Assembly: GCA_937864935.1 (NCBI GenBank)
Contig: CALMDN010000313.1
Span: 1-7,281 of the forward strand
Source: an uncultured Bacteroidales bacterium
GTDB lineage: Bacteria > Bacteroidota > Bacteroidia > Bacteroidales > Lentimicrobiaceae
Length of the DNA: 7,281 nt
Reading direction: 5' to 3'
In this document: positions 6,548 to 7,281 of the stretch, one piece after another
Layout of the letters: each line of letters opens with the position of its first letter
Position numbering within the stretch: position 1 is the first letter of the stretch
Made by a program: the position numbers and the translations under genes
Notes under the pieces: generated by a model
Databases searched by the model: none
Told to the model about the DNA's origin: nothing
What the model saw: only the letters and a program-made list of their open reading frames with translations

Positions 6548-7281
6548 ATGAAAACGAAACATACCCTTTCAGGACTAATTCTGATGTTGTTGATGCCGTT
6601 GTCTGGCCATGCAGTAGTTGGTGGTGTCAGTCAGAACTTTGAATCGGGCAACCGGGTAATTGAACGCGGCTATTGCTGGCAGTTCATCGGAACCTCGATT
6701 TCATCAACCAATAAGATATCAGGCAATTACAGCGGATATACGAGTGCGCTCAACAATCCGGCTGATCCGCGCAGGTTTATATCCCCATGGATTGAATTCA
6801 CCGGTGACGACGAGATCTCATTTCAGCATAAGGTAACCAGCCTCAACGGTGCAACAGCACATTTTATCCAGGTCTCCCTGATCGCCTTGAACGGCAACAC
6901 TACCCAAATCCTTGACTTCCAGTATCCAAACACTCAGGTTCAATCGCATACCCTCACGGTGAATGTAACCGGAATATTTCAGGTACAGTGGCTCATTAAT
7001 TCAACCGGAGGCGGCAGTTCAAGGGGGGTAATTGATGATATTTTCATTTCGGGAAACTACATGGCCGACCCTACCAACAATCCCAATGGCTCGGGAGCCT
7101 GCGCTCCGTTACTCATTGAAGATGATGCTGACAACGACGGCGTACCCGACGATGAAGATGAATATCCCGACGATCGTTCGCGGGCTTTCAACAACTATAC
7201 ACCGGCCCAGGGGTATGGCACCCTTACGGTTGAGGACCTCTGGCCCAGGCTCGGAGATTACGACTTCAACGATTTTGTGAT
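6548..7281 (+). CDS. Secreted LruC-domain protein, partial, 5' portion
   Basis: The first 244 residues of a secreted protein cut by the right edge. A signal peptide (MKTKHTLSGLILMLLMPLSG, cleavage likely after HA at 22) precedes a beta-sandwich-like region (about 27-170) that opens NFESG...W.F, continues ISPWIEFTGDDEISFQHKV, and closes GVIDDIFISG, a MAM/adhesin-like pattern common in Bacteroidetes surface proteins. Next is an acidic, calcium-type thrombospondin-3-like stretch, DDADNDGVPDDEDEYPDD (192-209). The start of a LruC domain (TIGR04456/DUF4842) follows: AFNNYTPAQGYGTLTVEDLW and GDYDFNDFV (213-244). LruC was first noted in a Leptospira surface antigen; its biochemical role is unknown. 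The rest of the LruC domain and any sorting signal lie beyond the window. There is no lipobox, in contrast to the small lipoprotein 18 bp upstream. Confidence 0.9.
   Translation, partial: MKTKHTLSGLILMLLMPLSGHAVVGGVSQNFESGNRVIERGYCWQFIGTSISSTNKISGNYSGYTSALNNPADPRRFISPWIEFTGDDEISFQHKVTSLNGATAHFIQVSLIALNGNTTQILDFQYPNTQVQSHTLTVNVTGIFQVQWLINSTGGGSSRGVIDDIFISGNYMADPTNNPNGSGACAPLLIEDDADNDGVPDDEDEYPDDRSRAFNNYTPAQGYGTLTVEDLWPRLGDYDFNDFV

Noticed and set aside
7032..7280. Plus-strand open frame of 82 codons overlapping the LruC gene
   Set aside because: It is out of frame with the clear TSP3/LruC coding sequence and is rich in Met, Thr and Pro as expected for a shadow frame.

Overview
The window looks like chromosomal DNA from a member of the Bacteroidota, probably a Bacteroidales-like lineage. 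The pointers are a split proton-translocating transhydrogenase, a Bacteroidetes-type MeaB, an S9B dipeptidyl-peptidase with an export signal, a bacterial geranylgeranylglyceryl phosphate synthase, and a lipoprotein next to a LruC-domain protein. Gene starts mostly lack strong Shine-Dalgarno sequences, and one spacer carries a promoter close to the Bacteroidetes -33/-7 pattern. These are family-level inferences; no RNA gene, insertion sequence, CRISPR array or phage gene was seen.

Layout: on the left, two minus-strand genes encode the alpha chains of NAD(P) transhydrogenase: pntAA (161-1287, carrying an apparent 1-nt frameshift near 391-399) and the start of pntAB (1-148, cut by the window edge). 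A 193-bp spacer separates pntAA from the divergent plus-strand meaB (1481-2593). meaB converges on a minus-strand S9 peptidase gene (2739-4868), with a strong hairpin terminator between them. Upstream of the peptidase, on the same strand, lies a GGGP synthase gene (4968-5705); the 99-bp gap between them holds a six-unit heptamer repeat. A 425-bp AT-rich non-coding stretch follows, and then two plus-strand genes 18 bp apart: a small lipoprotein (6131-6529) and a secreted LruC-domain protein (6548 to beyond the right edge).

How the genes relate: the pnt genes act in NADPH/NADH balance at the inner membrane, and MeaB protects methylmalonyl-CoA mutase in succinate-propionate metabolism. The S9 peptidase probably degrades peptides in the periplasm. 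The GGGP synthase would make an archaeal-type ether-lipid precursor. The lipoprotein/LruC pair is probably a cell-envelope or surface module. Apart from the pnt pair and the lipoprotein/LruC pair, the neighbours do not form an obvious pathway. The least understood parts are the lipoprotein/LruC pair, the role of bacterial GGGPS, and the heptamer repeat in front of the peptidase gene.
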